From positions 1 through 5,715 of the forward strand of contig JADGMZ010000091.1 of NCBI GenBank assembly GCA_015234495.1: a stretch of DNA of 5,715 nucleotides, given 5' to 3'. Both the position numbers and the translations under genes were made by a program. The DNA comes from Brevundimonas sp. GTDB lineage: Bacteria; Pseudomonadota; Alphaproteobacteria; Caulobacterales; Caulobacteraceae. The notes beneath the pieces were generated by a model, which saw only the letters and a program-made list of their open reading frames with translations, searched no databases and had not been told where the DNA came from. Positions within the stretch are counted from its first letter, which is position 1; each line of letters begins with the position of its first letter. Below, piece after piece: positions 5,598-5,715 of the stretch.

Positions 5598-5715
5598 TCA
5601 GTGGGTCTGCGGGGCTTCCAGCGGCAGGCGGATGCGCACGCCCAGGCCGGATTCGGGGGCTGTCTCGATGCTCATCGAGCCGCCCAGGTGTTCGACCAGG
5701 CCCAGCACCAGCGCA
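5598..5715 (-). CDS. Sensor histidine kinase, C-terminal fragment (5' end outside window)
   Basis: Reading the minus strand from 5714 gives 38 codons and a TGA at 5600-5598. The residues ALVLGLVEHLGGSMSIETAP, followed by an E-S-G-L-G-V-R-I-R-L-P-L strand, match the end of HATPase_c domains: the helix after the GLGL (G2) box, the L-G-G-x-x-x-I-E-x-x-P turn, and the last strand ending in LPL. The protein ends seven residues later, so it carries no fused C-terminal receiver domain. The ATP-binding N and G1 boxes, the phospho-accepting His and any sensor domain lie beyond the window. The peptidase gene is downstream on the same strand, so co-transcription by read-through is possible. Confidence 0.78.
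   Translation of the reverse strand, partial: ALVLGLVEHLGGSMSIETAPESGLGVRIRLPLEAPQTH

Overview
This is a GC-rich (roughly 70% G+C by eye) chromosomal window from a Gram-negative bacterium. An autotransporter beta-barrel, a protein with a cytoplasmic DNA-binding part and a predicted periplasmic propeller, and an exported S41-type protease all imply an outer membrane and periplasm. Codon bias, overall style and TTGACG-type promoter fragments suggest an alphaproteobacterium, perhaps of the Caulobacterales (Brevundimonas/Caulobacter type). That placement is inference; no rRNA or other marker is present.

Layout from left to right: (1) the 3' part of a plus-strand autotransporter gene, whose passenger start lies off the window and which ends at 1726; (2) a 113-bp intergenic gap (1727-1839) with two perfect hairpins and a plausible sigma70-like promoter whose -35 box lies in the second hairpin; (3) a large plus-strand gene (1840-4392, TTG start) for a membrane-anchored regulator built as SARP-type winged helix, BTAD helical domain, one transmembrane helix and a TolB/PD40-like beta-propeller; (4) a 19-bp convergent junction; (5) a minus-strand S41-family peptidase gene (4412-5464); (6) a 133-bp gap (5465-5597) with a good ribosome binding site, a perfect 9-bp inverted repeat and a TTGACG box; (7) the last 38 codons of a minus-strand histidine kinase, not flagged by start-to-stop ORF calling because its start is off the window.

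The most notable gene is the regulator. A SARP/BTAD activator module, best known from soluble actinobacterial regulators, is fused through a single membrane helix to a predicted periplasmic propeller of about eight or nine blades. This would be a one-component trans-envelope sensor-regulator, analogous in layout to ToxR/CadC. Its neighbours are all envelope or signalling proteins (autotransporter, exported protease-like protein, histidine kinase), so a shared role in envelope sensing is possible. Nothing in the sequence shows which genes it controls.

No tRNA, rRNA, CRISPR array, insertion sequence or phage gene was seen.
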